A DNA stretch of 64,000 bases from Galeopsis tetrahit. Its lineage: Eukaryota; Streptophyta; Magnoliopsida; Lamiales; Lamiaceae. The DNA lies in NCBI GenBank assembly GCA_963675135.1, contig OY776134.1:56129740-56193739 (forward strand). The letters are read 5' to 3'. This document shows, in pieces, positions 23,397-36,400 of the stretch (the stretch's first letter is position 1; each line of letters opens with the position of its first letter). The notes under the pieces are model-generated. The model did not search any database and was not told the DNA's origin. It saw only the letters and a program-made list of their open reading frames with translations. The position numbers and the translations under genes are program-made.

Positions 23397-23945
23397 GTAA
23401 GCTTTAACTATTTTGATTACTACAATGAATCACTACAACTCCCACTGAAGTGTTTGATTCTGTAGTAAATCACCACAACTCTCACTGGAGTGTGAATCAT
23501 TACAATTCCCAACGTAGTGTAAATCGTTACAACTCTTCCACTAGAGTGTTTGATTCTACAGTGAATCGTTACAGCTTCCACTAGAGTGTTTGATTCCACA
23601 GTGAATCGTTACAGCTTCCACTAGAGTGTTTGATTCCACAGTGAATCGTTATAGCTTCCACTAGAGCGTTTGATTCAACAATGAATCGTTACAGCTCCCA
23701 AAATAGTGTAAATCGTTACAGCTCTCTCACTAGAGTGTTTGATTCAACAATGAATCGGTGTAACTCCCACTAGAGTGTTTGATTCCACAATGAATTGCTA
23801 CAGCTACCACTAGAGTGTTTAATTCAACAATGAATCGTCACAACTTCCACTGGAGTGTTCAATTCCATAGTGAATCACTACAACTCTTACTGGAGTGTTT
23901 GATTCCACGATGAATCGTTACAACTCCTAATGGACTGCTTACTTT
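23397..23945 (-). repeat. Tandem ~40-bp repeat array inside the old copia element
   Basis: About a dozen copies of a unit with CACTAGAGTGTTTGATTC, CA(C/A)AGTGAATCGTTACAG and CTTC. The middle copies (about 23540-23680) are nearly identical and the flanks more diverged. It lies between the pol remnant and the 3' LTR. Confidence 0.85.
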
Positions 23946-24600
23946 TCCAAAAATTTCAATAAATTTCTTACTCAAACTATTCCTCGTACTTACAGATGCA
24001 CTTGCCACAAACTCTGCTTGCACGGTGGATAGTACATGTCTATATACCCTTTCAGGTTCAAATTAATCTGTAGTACATTTCTGATATCTTACAATCCCTT
24101 ACACTGTCACCAGTGTCTATACTGAATTGAATTGATATCTGCTAACCAAACCAACAACTCATAATACGTCTGGATGTTCACTCATCTTAGCATACATCAG
24201 ACTTTCAATTACATTCGCATATAGTACTACTAACATTCCATCTTTGAGTCTTTGGACACTTATCACAAATCAATAACTCGTCTTTTAAGACAAGAGTATC
24301 AATAGGCTTTCATGCATCCATTTTGAATTTGTTCTAGAAGTCTCTTTCTATGTCTCTTGAGACAACCCAAGTAACTTCCTTGAACTATCTCTATGAATAT
24401 TTTCACCAAATATACTCATTATCGTTTTCCAGCTAACATCGTATCAACATACATAGGATAGAATTACAAAACTACTTAGGACCGTTTAACGTAAGCACAA
24501 TGGTCTTTGTCTATCATCACAAAGTTATATGAGACAATAATTCAATGAAGTCTCAAGTACCATTATCTTGAGGATTGTTTAAGTTCGTAAATCGATCTCA

Positions 24601-24816
24601 TCAATTCACAAACATTATCCTCTTCTTTGAAGAATGAAATCCTACTTGTCTCAACATGTGGATTTCTTCTTCCAACTCTCCATTGAGAAAACACAGTCTA
24701 AACGTCCATTCTAATGTAATTCTAAATCTAGCCAGAAGTAGACGAATCAAGGTAAATTTCACAAAAGGCGGAAAAAGGTTATATACCCACACCTGAGTAT
24801 AATTATTTTCTACCAT
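24601..24816 (-). pseudogene. Copia reverse transcriptase fragment
   Basis: The minus frame contains FLNGELEEEIHM followed by QVGF. This is the conserved AFLNG-L-EEIYM-QP-GF block of copia RT. The surrounding frame is otherwise decayed and the catalytic YVDD box is not seen intact. It belongs to the element 21850-31763. Confidence 0.75.
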
Positions 24817-26111
24817 GTGAACTTTTCTACCTCACTATAGACCCATCAGTCTCTTTAAGAATCTGAGAATCCATTTATTCTCAATTTCTTTGTGTCTCGA
24901 TGAAAGATCGACAAGTTTCCAAACTTGATTTGACCTTATCGACTCTGTCGTTTCTTCCATTGCTTTCTATCATTAGTCTCTTGTAGAACGAGCTAGAACC
25001 TCTAAAACGTTTGTAGGTTCTTCCTCATTCACTAAAACTTATCTTATTTTCTGAAGATACATAGAAGGCATGTCCTTCAACATCATGATGTCTCTTAGAC
25101 ACATTTTTTCTAAAAGTTTCAGATTGAAACTCTGTGACATCTTCTCTATATAATTACTCTCATCAAGATCCATCCGATTTTTAATGGGTAAACTTCTATC
25201 AAATATCACATTAAGTAAATCACTCCCACTTGGATCTGATAGAGAGTGGTTATTTCAATAAAAAAAATGGTTTAGCATACCAAATGCTTCCAATACTAGG
25301 AAATTCTCTCATGTCACACTCCCAACTCCTCGATCTTCGATCAACATGTATCGTTTAGATTTAGCACAATATCCTTATGAAGATACGTTTCTAAACCCTC
25401 AAAACCCAACTTTTCATACTGACTCGTAGAATCAAGTATATAAGTTGCGGATAATCAGATACAAAAATTACTCAAGAACAGGTATTCCACTTGTTCAGAG
25501 TTCTAATGGAGTTGAAGTGAATATCTACGAATAACTTTATTCATAAAACATTAACAATTATTAACAACTCATCTCCCAAAGATGATAGTTAAAGTTTTGC
25601 CATCATGGATCTTATTATATCAAAGTACTCCTTCTTACAGTCACATCCTTGTGCAACAATATAAGGTTTTGATAATTGTCGGATTATGTCATTTTCATTA
25701 TACAGTTACTTGAACTGTTGGATAAACATTCACGCTCTATAGGTTCCTAAAACCTTTAAAATTGTGTCTTTTATTCTCAACCTCTATTAGGTAATGTCTA
25801 AAGCAATCCAAATGCACTTTGAGAAATTGTATGGACAAGTCCAACACGTGAAAAATTATCGACGTAAGAAGTGAAAACAACCAGCTCCATGTTATTTGAC
25901 ATTTACAAAATCACATTTATCATAACGAAATATATGCAATGAAGAATTAACAATAATCAAATGGTTTTTCAGTCACTTATGAGCAAGACAATATCAACGT
26001 GTTAAAAACTCAACTTATAAAGACGAACACTGTAGTCCTTCTTTCACAAGTCAGTTCTCCTAATCTTGCACAACATGACCTAATCTAGCTGATTCACGTA
26101 TTTTACAACTC

Positions 26112-28415
26112 TAAAATACACGACCGCAAGTATACGGTGTATATCGTAGTGAAGTAAGTACGAGGTCGATCCCACAGGGAAGGGTTAGTGTAAAAGTGAT
26201 ATTTGTTGGCACGATTCTATCTAGACACGATTGATTTGCAAGGAGGGTTCAAAAACTACGACTAATTCTAATGCTATCTATAAATGTCACTAAGAAAGCA
26301 AATAAAACTAGTCAAATCCAAATCAATAACAAGCTAATGAAATGAAAATAACAAAACTAATCAAGAAAAAATGTGGTTCCAAGGCATATGCAATATTTAG
26401 AAATCCATTTATGAATAATGACTCATTCAAATGGCAATTAAGTTTGTCTTTATAGGGTTGATCACTAAAGAAGAATTAATTAATCTCTCGGTCTAATTAA
26501 TCCAAAGGAAAACACAATATAAGTTTGTATCTCTACCTCACAAATATTGTATTACCTAAACTAGCCCCAAAGACCATTCAATTCCCTCTCCGATAATTAA
26601 TCCTCTCTCGAGCTCATAATAATACCGGGTTGCATGCTTGCATACGATTAAATGGAATAAATCTCTCGATCTTACCCCAATTAACAATAAATAAAACATA
26701 TTATCATGGCCACTAATAACATGCTTTCAAATAATAATTAAGCACACAAATAAGAGACAAACACCATTTAAAGTAAAACATTAATCCATAAACTTCAATC
26801 CAAATAATTACAAGCCTTGAAACCCTAAAGTGTTTTACATAATCTCAAATACAATAAAAAGAGAAATAACTAAAATTAATAAAAGGGATAGAGAAAGCTT
26901 AGAATAGTATAGGTGATGGAGTGTGAAAATTCCAAGCTAATCCACCATTTGAAGCTTCAATGAAGAAGACCTTCAAGTAGGTGTGACTCTGTGAAAAATC
27001 GCAGCTGCTTCAATTCGCCAATCCAATCTGCTTCTCTCCTCCGTGTTCTCTGTATTGGCCAATACCCCCTTAACAACTAAAATGGGCTGAAGTTAATAAT
27101 CAAACTAAATGGGCCAGACAATTAAATGAAGTGGCCCATCTTCTTAGGCAAACTTTGCTAATTAAATGGCCCTGTCTATATACCCCTCCAACCTTGTTAG
27201 ATATACTCCCCCAACTAATTTATTAATTTAATATTAACATAATATACCCATTTTACCCCTTTTAATAAAATAGTAAAAATACACATGTTAGATACACTTC
27301 CCAATTTTTAAACCGTAAACGACACAATGACAACCGCCGTCCGCCGTCCCGTCCCCGCCGGCCGACAATACCAACAAAACAATTCCAAAAAAAAAACGCA
27401 ACAGATCCTCAAAGAAAAAAAAAAAGAGAAGCAACAGCGTGTAAAGAGAGAGAGGACTTGGGGGTGGGAGAATAACAGATAAAGAAAAAAAAAACCTGGG
27501 CCGTGGGGTGAGCGAGGATGGCCGACGACGGTGGCCGTGGGTGGGGGAAGGCACGGCAGCGGCGGCGTCGCGAGGAAGGAGGGCGGCGCCGCTGCGATGT
27601 TGCAGAAAATGGGGGAGCAGCGCCGCGATGGTTGCAGAAAAGGAGGGGGTCTGCGCGGGCGGCTTCGAGCTTCAGGCGGCGGTTGCGAGGGGCTTCAGAC
27701 GGCGTGGTTGCGAGCGGCTTCAGGCGACGGCGATGGTTGCTGGCAGCGGCGATGGGTTGAAGGAGGAAAGGTGAAGAATGAAAAATGAAGAAGTGGGAAC
27801 ATGAAGGAAAAAATTAGGGTTTGTGTTTGTAGGGGTGCATTTAACATGACCAAAATTAAGAGAAAGGGGCATTTTTGACATATTAGGGGGGAGTACATCT
27901 AACCTAATGTATTTTAAGGGGAGTACAAAAATCTGGGGAGTATATCTAACAAGGTTGGAGGGGTATATAGCCAGGGCCAATTAAATAGCAATGGGCCTTA
28001 GATTCTTTTCTTCTTCTTTTTCTGGTTACTGGGCCCGCTGCAAATTGCCTCAAAATATTGAGCCTTCAAATTATTGGCATGGCCCGCCTGAGTTTGGGCT
28101 GCTGAAACTAATTAAATGGGTCAAACAATTTAATTGTTTGGCCCAAATAATTTTCAATCTTAATTTCTACTCATTTTGCCCTCGATTTTGATTTCTTCTT
28201 TCAATTGACTTCACTGAAAATTAGGGTGAGTGTTTTTGCCTTCAAAATAACCATTTTCCCTACAAAATACATAAAACACAACCTTTCTCTCTATCAAGTG
28301 CAATTAGCCAAAATTGAGCAATAAAAGCATGAAATTCTATGAAAAATGAGCTCAAAATGTGCCATAAAAATATGCAAATTCCACCAGAATCACTAGCATA
28401 CCGAATTTTATCAAT
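26112..28415 (-). mobile_element. LTR-like non-coding insert in the old copia element, likely a solo LTR
   Basis: It interrupts the copia pre-integrase region: ACAACTC at 26105-26111 and ATAACTC at 28414-28420 share AACTC, a possible 5-bp duplication. The right part matches the repeat at 4225-4390. The left end holds the segment GGTCGATCCCACAGGG that recurs in plant LTR-type repeats. There is no coding capacity apart from the GC-rich element nested at 27168-27978. Orientation and the solo-LTR reading are inferences. Confidence 0.5.
27168..27978. mobile_element. TIR DNA transposon (811 bp) with GC-rich cargo, MULE-like
   Basis: TIRs of 44 bp with one mismatch start GGCCCTG and share TATATACCCCTCCAACCTTG. 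An 8-bp duplication AATTAAAT flanks both sides (27160-27167, 27979-27986). The interior at 27330-27770 is strongly GC-rich, unlike everything around it, and is open in several frames (for example 27518-27760 plus, arginine/alanine/glycine-rich). No transposase. Captured host DNA (Pack-MULE type) is the simplest reading; hAT is less likely because the ends do not start CA-GGG. Confidence 0.78.
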
Positions 28416-28849
28416 AACTCAAGCATTGCCAGAGGAACAAACCTTTAGTAACTATGAACTCGCTTCATAAAACTAGTTGTTGTTCTCATACAAACCATAA
28501 TCATATAAATGTTTAGTACCATAATCTACATTGTTTATACTATTCACAACCATCTCTAAAGGAAATAATAAATCACATCTCAATCATAGAAGAACAGGTC
28601 TGGAGGTTAGATCCTGAGTGATCTTTAGAGCAAACTAGACATCATGCATTATGAAACATTGATCTTTGTCAATCTCAAGTTTTACGAATCTTTAAACTTT
28701 AACTCGAGCTCGGTTTCCTACATAATTCAATCTCGTCTTTCTTGAAATAGACAGAGATCTACAAATGCTCATATGTCTTTAGTCAATGGCCTGTCATTCC
28801 TGTGTTTATAATCCTCAATCATAAGATTTAAACGGAAATACAGCACTAA

Positions 28850-29600
28850 AGACATTTATGCCACAACCAAAAATCAGAATGAACTACCTTGTCTCTCATG
28901 GACTCAGGATATTCACGAGTATAATGATCACGCTTGTTACATTTGTAGCATGTCATCTCACTCTTATCCATTTTCAGTGTAGCATATTTTTATCTTTATT
29001 CTTCTTAGCATTAAGATTGATATCTATATTTCTAATAGTGTGGCCAATCTTAGGCTACTAGCTATGTCCCTTCTCTCCGATATCTCTTATGTTTAGAACT
29101 GGATTCAGAAATGAGAACATAAGATGTTGACTTAATCAACTTCAAGTCACTCATCATATAACTCAATGTTTTGAGTTGTCTAAGTGAAAGTCTCAATACT
29201 TTCATCAAATAACGTAATGAACCTTAAGTGTTCCCAATTTTCACGAAGTGACGGATTCGGTCCCAAATTTTATGTTTCTCAGAAAATGAAGTATCACCAT
29301 ACTTGTCCTTCAGATATTCCCAAATATCATAGACAGTACGGTGTTGTTCACAATTATAGATCATGTCGTCAATGACTGAGTTTACCAGTATTTCACAAGC
29401 TATGCGAATACCTTTCAATTGTGGTAAGTCTCTTGACCCTTAATGATCTGAGTCTCCATCCTAACTTCAGGATCATCCATAATATGGTTGATAGTATCTA
29501 ATGAATCATGTTCTTCCAAGAACATTAAAAAAAAATTATGACACCATGTGTCATTATTATCGTCTTTGAGTTTTTTTTTTTTAATTAACTCAGCGATCAT
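28850..29600 (-). pseudogene. Copia gag remnant
   Basis: Two adjacent minus frames. The frame at 29418-29224 reads EILVNSVIDDMIYNCEQHRT then VYDIWEYLKDKYG, typical of the UBN2 gag domain, in which the element's monomers hold WDxL-xxY. Further along, the complement of about 28905-28965 gives CYKCNKRDHYTREYPE, a CCHC zinc knuckle whose last cysteine is lost. Frames are interrupted by stops and shifts. Confidence 0.72.
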
Positions 29601-31360
29601 TGCGTTTGTCTGGTTTTTAATCGAAGTGATTCAACAATTTAATGTTCATTTATGTATCACTATGTTCAATGTTAAGCTAACTGACATTTGAAAAATTCGA
29701 TACAAAATTTGATATCGAAAAATAACTTAAAGCTATTAATCATCAATCTCACTAAGTATCCTCATTTAACAGATTCAGCTCCAAAATATGAACAATATTA
29801 GTTCTAACTTTTAATTCAAAAAAAAATTGCTAAAACTCCCACTCAACAACATAAATTTGCATGCTTAAACATTTATCAACATAAACACAATAAAACACAA
29901 TCATGTCATAAGTTAAAACAACCCAAAGTAGATCAGGTAATCAAAAAACTATTGTAAGTTTAATAAACCAACTACAATGGTTATTTCAGAAAAATCTCGT
30001 TTCAGCTACACTATCAGGCAGTTAACTTGAAGATTTCGGATAACCTTCAATGTATTTTATGCACTCTTGTATATAGTACTACTTTAGTACTAATATTATG
30101 AAAAAATAATGGGAAAAATCAAAGAGCAGGGTTCTCCATCCGAATGTTGCTCCAACTTCTCGAGCTAAGAACATCGGATCACCGAAATCATTTTTCAACA
30201 CGTAAACAAGTCGTTCCAACGACTAGTTCGCTAGTATCTTTTTACCCAATCATGTCAACAATTTTCATAAAATTATCACTTTCCAATCTAGACATAATTC
30301 ATCTCAGAAAACTACAATAAGTTCTCTTGAAATTGTCTTAGCTCGAATTTTAACTCCAATTAAATCACGAGCTTTGCAATCGGAATATCCTTACGTGATA
30401 ATAGAAGAGCGACAAACTATAAATCTCCATTAATTAACGTAAAGTTCCCAAAAAAATGTAGTGACTTTTAATCATGTAATTCTTAAAATCACGGAGCTTA
30501 ACTCCATTATCTCGAATTTCTTGAACATTAAATGTTCTTATTCTTTCGAGTCATACCCATAAAACGAGCAACCTTTAAAACTAATTTAATGTTTATAAAC
30601 TCGAACACATGAATTTCAAGCCCATAATTACGCAAATAAATTTAATCCAATGTGTATATATAGCTAATTCAGAAGTGAAATAAGTTCATATCAAAGTTCT
30701 CATTCCTATAGATAAATAAGTACTTAAACTTTTCTTTGTTCAAATACATCCATAATATGAAAATTAAGAATCTACACGAAAAACGGAGCTCACAGGAATT
30801 TTTGGAACTAAAAACGGAGTTATAACGAGCTAAACGAGCCAAAACAAGATTTTGAAAGAGCGCACAACTACTAATTGCAGAATGGTCCCTAGAGAATATC
30901 TAATTCTCATTTAGCCACCCACAAAGTTTCTGAAACTTTTCAGAATTACCCCAGAAAAGTGAATTTTTCAAAAATTCATAACTCACTCGTTTCTTGGCCA
31001 AAATTAACGAACTTTATATCGATGGAATCCTCATTCAACGTACTTCAACCCAGTAACAAGAATTAATCACGATTCCCTATATATCATTCGTAATTTCCAG
31101 TCAAAGTTTCTGTAAATTTTCAAAGACTGATTTTTTTCTCCCAAACGGTAAGGCCAAAAAATCTGAAACTTTCCAGATATCATCTACAGTATACTACGCA
31201 TGTACAGTAAAAAAATCAGCCTCTAATTCAACCGTTTGAAAAAATCGAAAATCTTAAAAAATACAGATCGTTCATCTATGCCGTGTGTAATGTCATATCA
31301 GTGCCAAAAACATATAACACATACAAGCATATAATTATACGTACGAAAATCCAACACATT

Positions 31361-31374
31361 GGCTCTGATACCAA
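31361..31374 (-). other. tRNA primer-binding site of the minus-strand copia element
   Basis: The complement reads TTGGTATCAGAGCC, matching the 3' end of initiator methionine tRNA, directly next to the 5' LTR. Confidence 0.85.
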
Positions 31375-31763
31375 TGTTGGAATTAATTAATCGAGAAATA
31401 AGAATTAGAATTACCAACCTGTAATTCTCAATGCAGCGGAAGATTCTAGAACCCGGTTGAATTCCACATACGTACTGTGATCCTCGTAGTCAGAACACGA
31501 TCACATGAATTGCATGAATCGCTTCTTATATCCACAATCTAAGTGCCTCTAGATGTATTTATGTTATGCGTATTATACAGAACACAGAATTCTCAGGGTT
31601 CTGTATTCTGTCTCAGGAGGGAAGAGAACATAATTCTCTCTGTCTTAGTCTGTTGGAAAATCCGATTTTCTTATATATAACTGCTCCTATCTTTATCCAC
31701 ATTCATGTGTGGATTAAATATGAATAATTAATATTAATTAATTATTATTCTATTTAACTTTCA
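31375..31763 (-). repeat. 5' LTR of the minus-strand copia element
   Basis: 389 bp, TG...CA, followed by the TAATT duplication. Partner of 21850-22248. Confidence 0.88.
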
Positions 31764-31769
31764 TAATTA

Positions 31770-32460
31770 AATTCTCAAACTAGAATTCTAGTTCACCAAC
31801 CATAAATCAACATTCAAGTAAAACGATGTTGAGGGACATGAGTTAAAAATTGACAATATTAGGAAAATTAACATTCTTAAACCTACAGAATTTTAATTCT
31901 GTAACCAAAATTATAATTCTTCAATCATAAAACCAACATCCACATAAAATGGACATTATGGGCCATGAGTAGAAAAGTAGATTTTCTTAGGGGTAATCAA
32001 TTTTCAACTGTAAAAAAGGACATTGCGGGTCATTTGCGAAAAATCAATAACCTGAACCAACAAAATTACAATTGTAAAATTGTACAATCACATGAAGTAG
32101 ACAATAAGAGACATAAGTAAAAAAAATGAACACAATTAAGGAAACCCATTATTCTTTAACCAACAAATTTCAATTCTCCAATCTAAATTTCAATTCTCCA
32201 ACCATAAAACTAACATTAAAAGGACATTGAGGGTCATTAAAATCGTAATTCTAAATCTCCAAACTTAAAAACGACATTCACATAAAACCTACATGGAGGG
32301 ACATGAGAAAAAATGGGGCAACATTTTGAAAATAAATATTTTTGAACTTCTCGAATTGAAATTCGATTTTCCAACAATAAAACCATCAACATTCATATAA
32401 AATGGGTCAAATGAGTTTAAAAAAAAGGAGCAACATCGAGGGAAATCAGAAATCACAATA
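31770..32460. repeat. Diverged copies of B-type tandem repeat
   Basis: Repeated motifs (T)CAATTCTCCAACCATAAAA, CCAACATTCA(C/T)ATAAA and GAGGGACATGAG, spaced by roughly 100-130 bp. This is the same family as the arrays at 34330-39590 but more diverged. Confidence 0.7.
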
Positions 32461-32503
32461 GAACAACATTTCTCATAGAATATATTGCATGTGGAAAGAT
32501 TAC

Positions 32504-32621
32504 CTGTAGACTGTTTTCAAAACAGTTGCTTTATTTGAAAGATTTCCCTTTTGAGCAAACCATGGCACCTCAGCCTTGATTAGAGCAGGTGTAACGTGTT
32601 TCATATGCAATATAGGGAACG
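32504..32621 (-). other. Possible exon of an unidentified gene
   Basis: The minus strand has an open stretch bounded by TTAG (acceptor) and ACAG/GTAATC (donor). It encodes PALIKAEVPWFAQKGNLSNK and onward to TVYR. Composition is unlike the surrounding repeats. I do not recognise the family. A second open stretch at about 32900-33000 (minus) may be another exon. Evidence is only splice-like borders and coding feel. Confidence 0.22.
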
Positions 32622-32699
32622 CTAAGTACCAACTAGAGCTATAATTATGAGTATGTAGCAGCAAAAAAACAATCCAAAGGAGTACATCAACTCTGACCA

Positions 32700-33480
32700 C
32701 AACTATACATTAAGGTCTTGATTTACTAATAACTAGGGTCTTAGTTATATGTTTTGAATAATCGTTTAGTTATAGAAATACTCAGAAGCTATTTTAACTC
32801 TTATGTATTCATCACCATCAAGAACTATTTATAGAATACATAAGAGTAATATCACCTCCAGGAAAGCACACAAAAGGTTCAATAGAAATAAATACCACTT
32901 GCTTGAAGAAGTTTGAGATCTTCCTAACTGAGAGTTGAGCTGGTCTCTAGTATAAAATCCGTTCACGGTCCTCAAATCGAGACTCTCCAATCTGTTATAA
33001 ATTAATTGTGGTGAACAAGTGCATAGACAAAATAAAGTACTGAAAGCAGATTAATGCCAAAAGCATTAGAATATAATATTCATTTCATCTAATAAATATA
33101 TTAATCCCGGATGTATACATGACACTACAAGTATTATAAATATGGAAGAGCTGAGGGAAACAGAAGAAATTTAGTGAATATTAAAATGGTTGTGAAGATT
33201 ATCCTGTTATATTGAGATTAAGCGTAAATTAATTACTACAGTACAAAGTTGCTCTCATTAACTGGAGTCTGGAAGCATATGTATATATACCTTATAAAAG
33301 AATCATAGCTCCACATGTATTATGTGATCAGATTTACCCAAGGCCAATTGGAATCTGAACCTTTTTTACAACATAATAAGTGCAAGCAAGTTCCAAGATT
33401 TCACACCCTTGTGTTTCTTTAAGGACATCATGCAACAGTAACCCTTACTGGACTGAGCAATAACTGATGACCACAATAAA
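32700..33480. other. Non-repetitive AT-rich DNA before the tandem array
   Basis: No gene can be named. It includes the inverted ACTCTTATGTATTCAT / ATACATAAGAGTAAT pair at 32800-32850, and the possible exon noted at 32900-33000. Confidence 0.35.
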
Positions 33481-33484
33481 CACC

Positions 33485-36400
33485 CTCATAACTGAAGCAT
33501 AAATATAGCTTATTAAGGAATCTACTTTCAAGTGTGTGTTATGCCAAAAGTAGCAATATATGGATTGAGGCTAATCAGGAACAATAAACAAGGCTGCTAC
33601 GGCCGGATTATGATTATCCCAAATAACTTAGATATAGCTTATTATAAGGAAATCCACTTCCACATGTGTCTCATGTAAGAAGGCAGCATTATATGGATTG
33701 AGGGCCAATCGGGTGCAAAACCACAAAACCAATTCATCTAAGACCTCATATACGCAATCCAGATTCAAACATCCATATCCGCAGGTTTCTTTATGGGCAT
33801 GCAGTTCTTTTTTAATACCCACAAATTTATCTAAGACATTGTAAATGCAATCCATAGTTAAGCGTTCATATCCGCAGGTTTCTTCTTGAATGCCCACCTT
33901 ATGTGCAATGCCAAGAATTAGACTATTTCAACAACATATTCACCCTCACATAGCAAGCCTGCTACGGCCGGATTATAATTATCCCAAATAACTTAGATAT
34001 AGCTTATCATAAGGAAATCTACTTCCACATGTGTCTCATGTAAGAAGGCAGCATTATATGGATTGAGGGCCAATCGGGTGATAAACCACAAAACCAATTC
34101 ATCTAAGACCTCATATATGCAATCCAGATTCAAACATCCATATCCGCAGGTTTCTTTATGGGCATGCAGTTATTCTTGAATACCCACCTAACGCATTTGC
34201 ATTGCTCTGTGTCCATATTTACAGCAGTAAACACCTTAAGTGCAATGCTAAGAATTAGGACGATTTTTAAAACAGATCCAATCACACATAGCAAGGCTGC
34301 TACTGCCAGTAAAACCCGACAAAGGACATTAAGGGACGCCAGTAAAACCAGCATTCATATGAAACGGACACTAAGGGACATAATGAAAATCAATATTCTT
34401 GAACCAACAAAATTTCAATTCCCGAACCAAAATTCCAATATCCCAACCATAAAACTGATATTAAAAGGGGTCACTATAGGTGAAATTATAAAGTTGAACC
34501 GACATAATTACTATTATCGAATAATAATTCCAATTGTCCAATCGCAAAATTGCCATTCACATAAAACGTATATCTAGAGACATGGAAAAAACGGGGCAAC
34601 ATTTTGAAAATACATACTTTTGAACCTAAAGAAGTTCAATTCCCATAATAGAATACAATTTCCCAATAATAAAACCGACGAAATTCCAATTCTCAAATTT
34701 AAATTATAATTCTGCCACAGTAAAACCAACATATACATGAAACAGACAATAAGGAACGTGAGTAAAAAAAGGAACATAATTGAGGAGAATCAATCTTCTT
34801 GAACCAACAAAATTTCAATTCTTGAACCGAAATTCCAAATTCCAACTATAAAATGGACATTTAAGGGACATTGTCGAGTCATTAGAGGGAAATCAGTATC
34901 TTGAACCAACATAATTCTTATTATCGAATGTAATTCCAATTTTCCAACTGTAACACAGACTTCAAATACAAGGGACATTAAGGGTATGTTTGTTTTGGGA
35001 TTACGTAGGATGGGGGAAATCCTGGATGGGGAAATCCTAATGAATAGTAATTGTGTGTGTTTGTTTTGGGATTTTGAGTAGGATGAGATTTAACTTTATG
35101 TCAAATCAAATTGTGTAAGAGTGGTTGGATGGGATGTAATAGTAGGATGTATAGGTATTTTTAGGAATGAGTGTAGTTGGATGGGGAAATCCGGATGTTA
35201 AATCCCGAAGTAGAACAAGGACGTGGGACGTTACGTCCCACGTCCGGATGGGTGAGTCCAAAAACAAACATGCCCTAAGGGAGACGAGTAAAAAATAAGA
35301 ACATTGATGGAAATCAATGTTCCTAAATCGAGATGACTCCAATTCTCAAACCGAAAAACCGACATTCACATAAAGGGACGTGTAAAAAAAGGACCTTAAT
35401 TCAGCCAGTATATAGGTAAATCAAATTCTCCAACCGTAAAACCGACAAAGGACATTAAGGGACACAAGTAAATGATGAGAACATTGAGGGAAATCAATAT
35501 TTCAAAAACAAGATAAATCCAATTCTCAAACTGGAATAATAATTCTGCAACCGTAAAACCAGCATTCATATGAAACGGACACTAAGGAACATGATGAAAA
35601 TCAATATTCTTAAACCAACAAAATTCCAATATACCAACCATAAAACTGATATTAAAAGGACATTAAGGGTCACTATAGGAAAATTATAAAGTTGAACTGA
35701 CATAATTACTATTATCGAATAGTAATTCCAATTATCCAATCGCAAAACCGTCATTCACATAAAACGTATATTGAGGGACATGGAAAAAATGGGGCAACAT
35801 TTTGAAAATACATATTTTTGAACCTAAGAGGTTCAATTCCCAAATTGGAATACAATTTTCCACAATAAAACCGACGAAATTCCAATTCCCGAATTGAAAT
35901 TATAATTTTGCCACAGTAAAACCAACATATACATGAAACGGACAATAAGGGACATGAGTACAAAAAGGAACCTAATTGAGGAAATCAATCTTCTTGAACC
36001 AACAAAATTTCAATTCATGAACCGAAATTCCGATTTCCAACTATAAAACGAACACTTAAGGGGCGTTGAGGGTCATTAGATGGAAATCGGTATCTTGAAC
36101 CAACATAATTCTTATTATCGAAACGTAATTCCAATTCTCCAACCATATCACCGACTTCGAATAAAAGATATTACAAAATCAAGATGATTCCAATTCTCGA
36201 ACCGAAAAACCGACATTCACATAAAGGGACGTGTAAAAAAAAGGACCTCAATTCAGCCAGCATTTAAGAAAATCAATATTCGAGATAAATCAAATTCTCG
36301 AACTTGAATTAAAATTCTCCAACCGTAAAACCGACAAAGGACATTAAGGGACACAAGTAAAAGATGAGAACATTGAGGGAAATCAATATTTCCAAATCAA

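Larger units (their letters stand above)
21850..31763 (-). mobile_element. Old Ty1/copia element on the minus strand, decayed, with nested insertions
   Basis: Direct repeats 21850-22248 and 31375-31763 both begin TGTTGGAATTAATTAATCGA and end ATTTAACTTTCA. A 5-bp duplication TAATT flanks both sides (21845-21849, 31764-31768). Next to the right LTR, GGCTCTGATACCA (31361-31373) is the complement of the initiator-tRNA PBS. Next to the left LTR, TCTCCCACTC is the complement of a polypurine tract. The element therefore reads right to left. In that order appear gag (29600-28850), a pre-integrase remnant (near 26090-26030) and an RT fragment (24816-24601), all with stops and shifts. A 2.3-kb insert at 26112-28415 splits pol. 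Confidence 0.9.

Noticed and set aside
23397..23945. CRISPR-like regular repeats
   Set aside because: Units are directly adjacent with no unique spacers, in a plant retrotransposon; a simple tandem array.
27508..27788. Three overlapping 80-88-codon ORFs, arginine/glycine-rich
   Set aside because: All three frames of one strand are open because of GC-rich composition. None can be preferred, so only the captured-DNA idea is reported.
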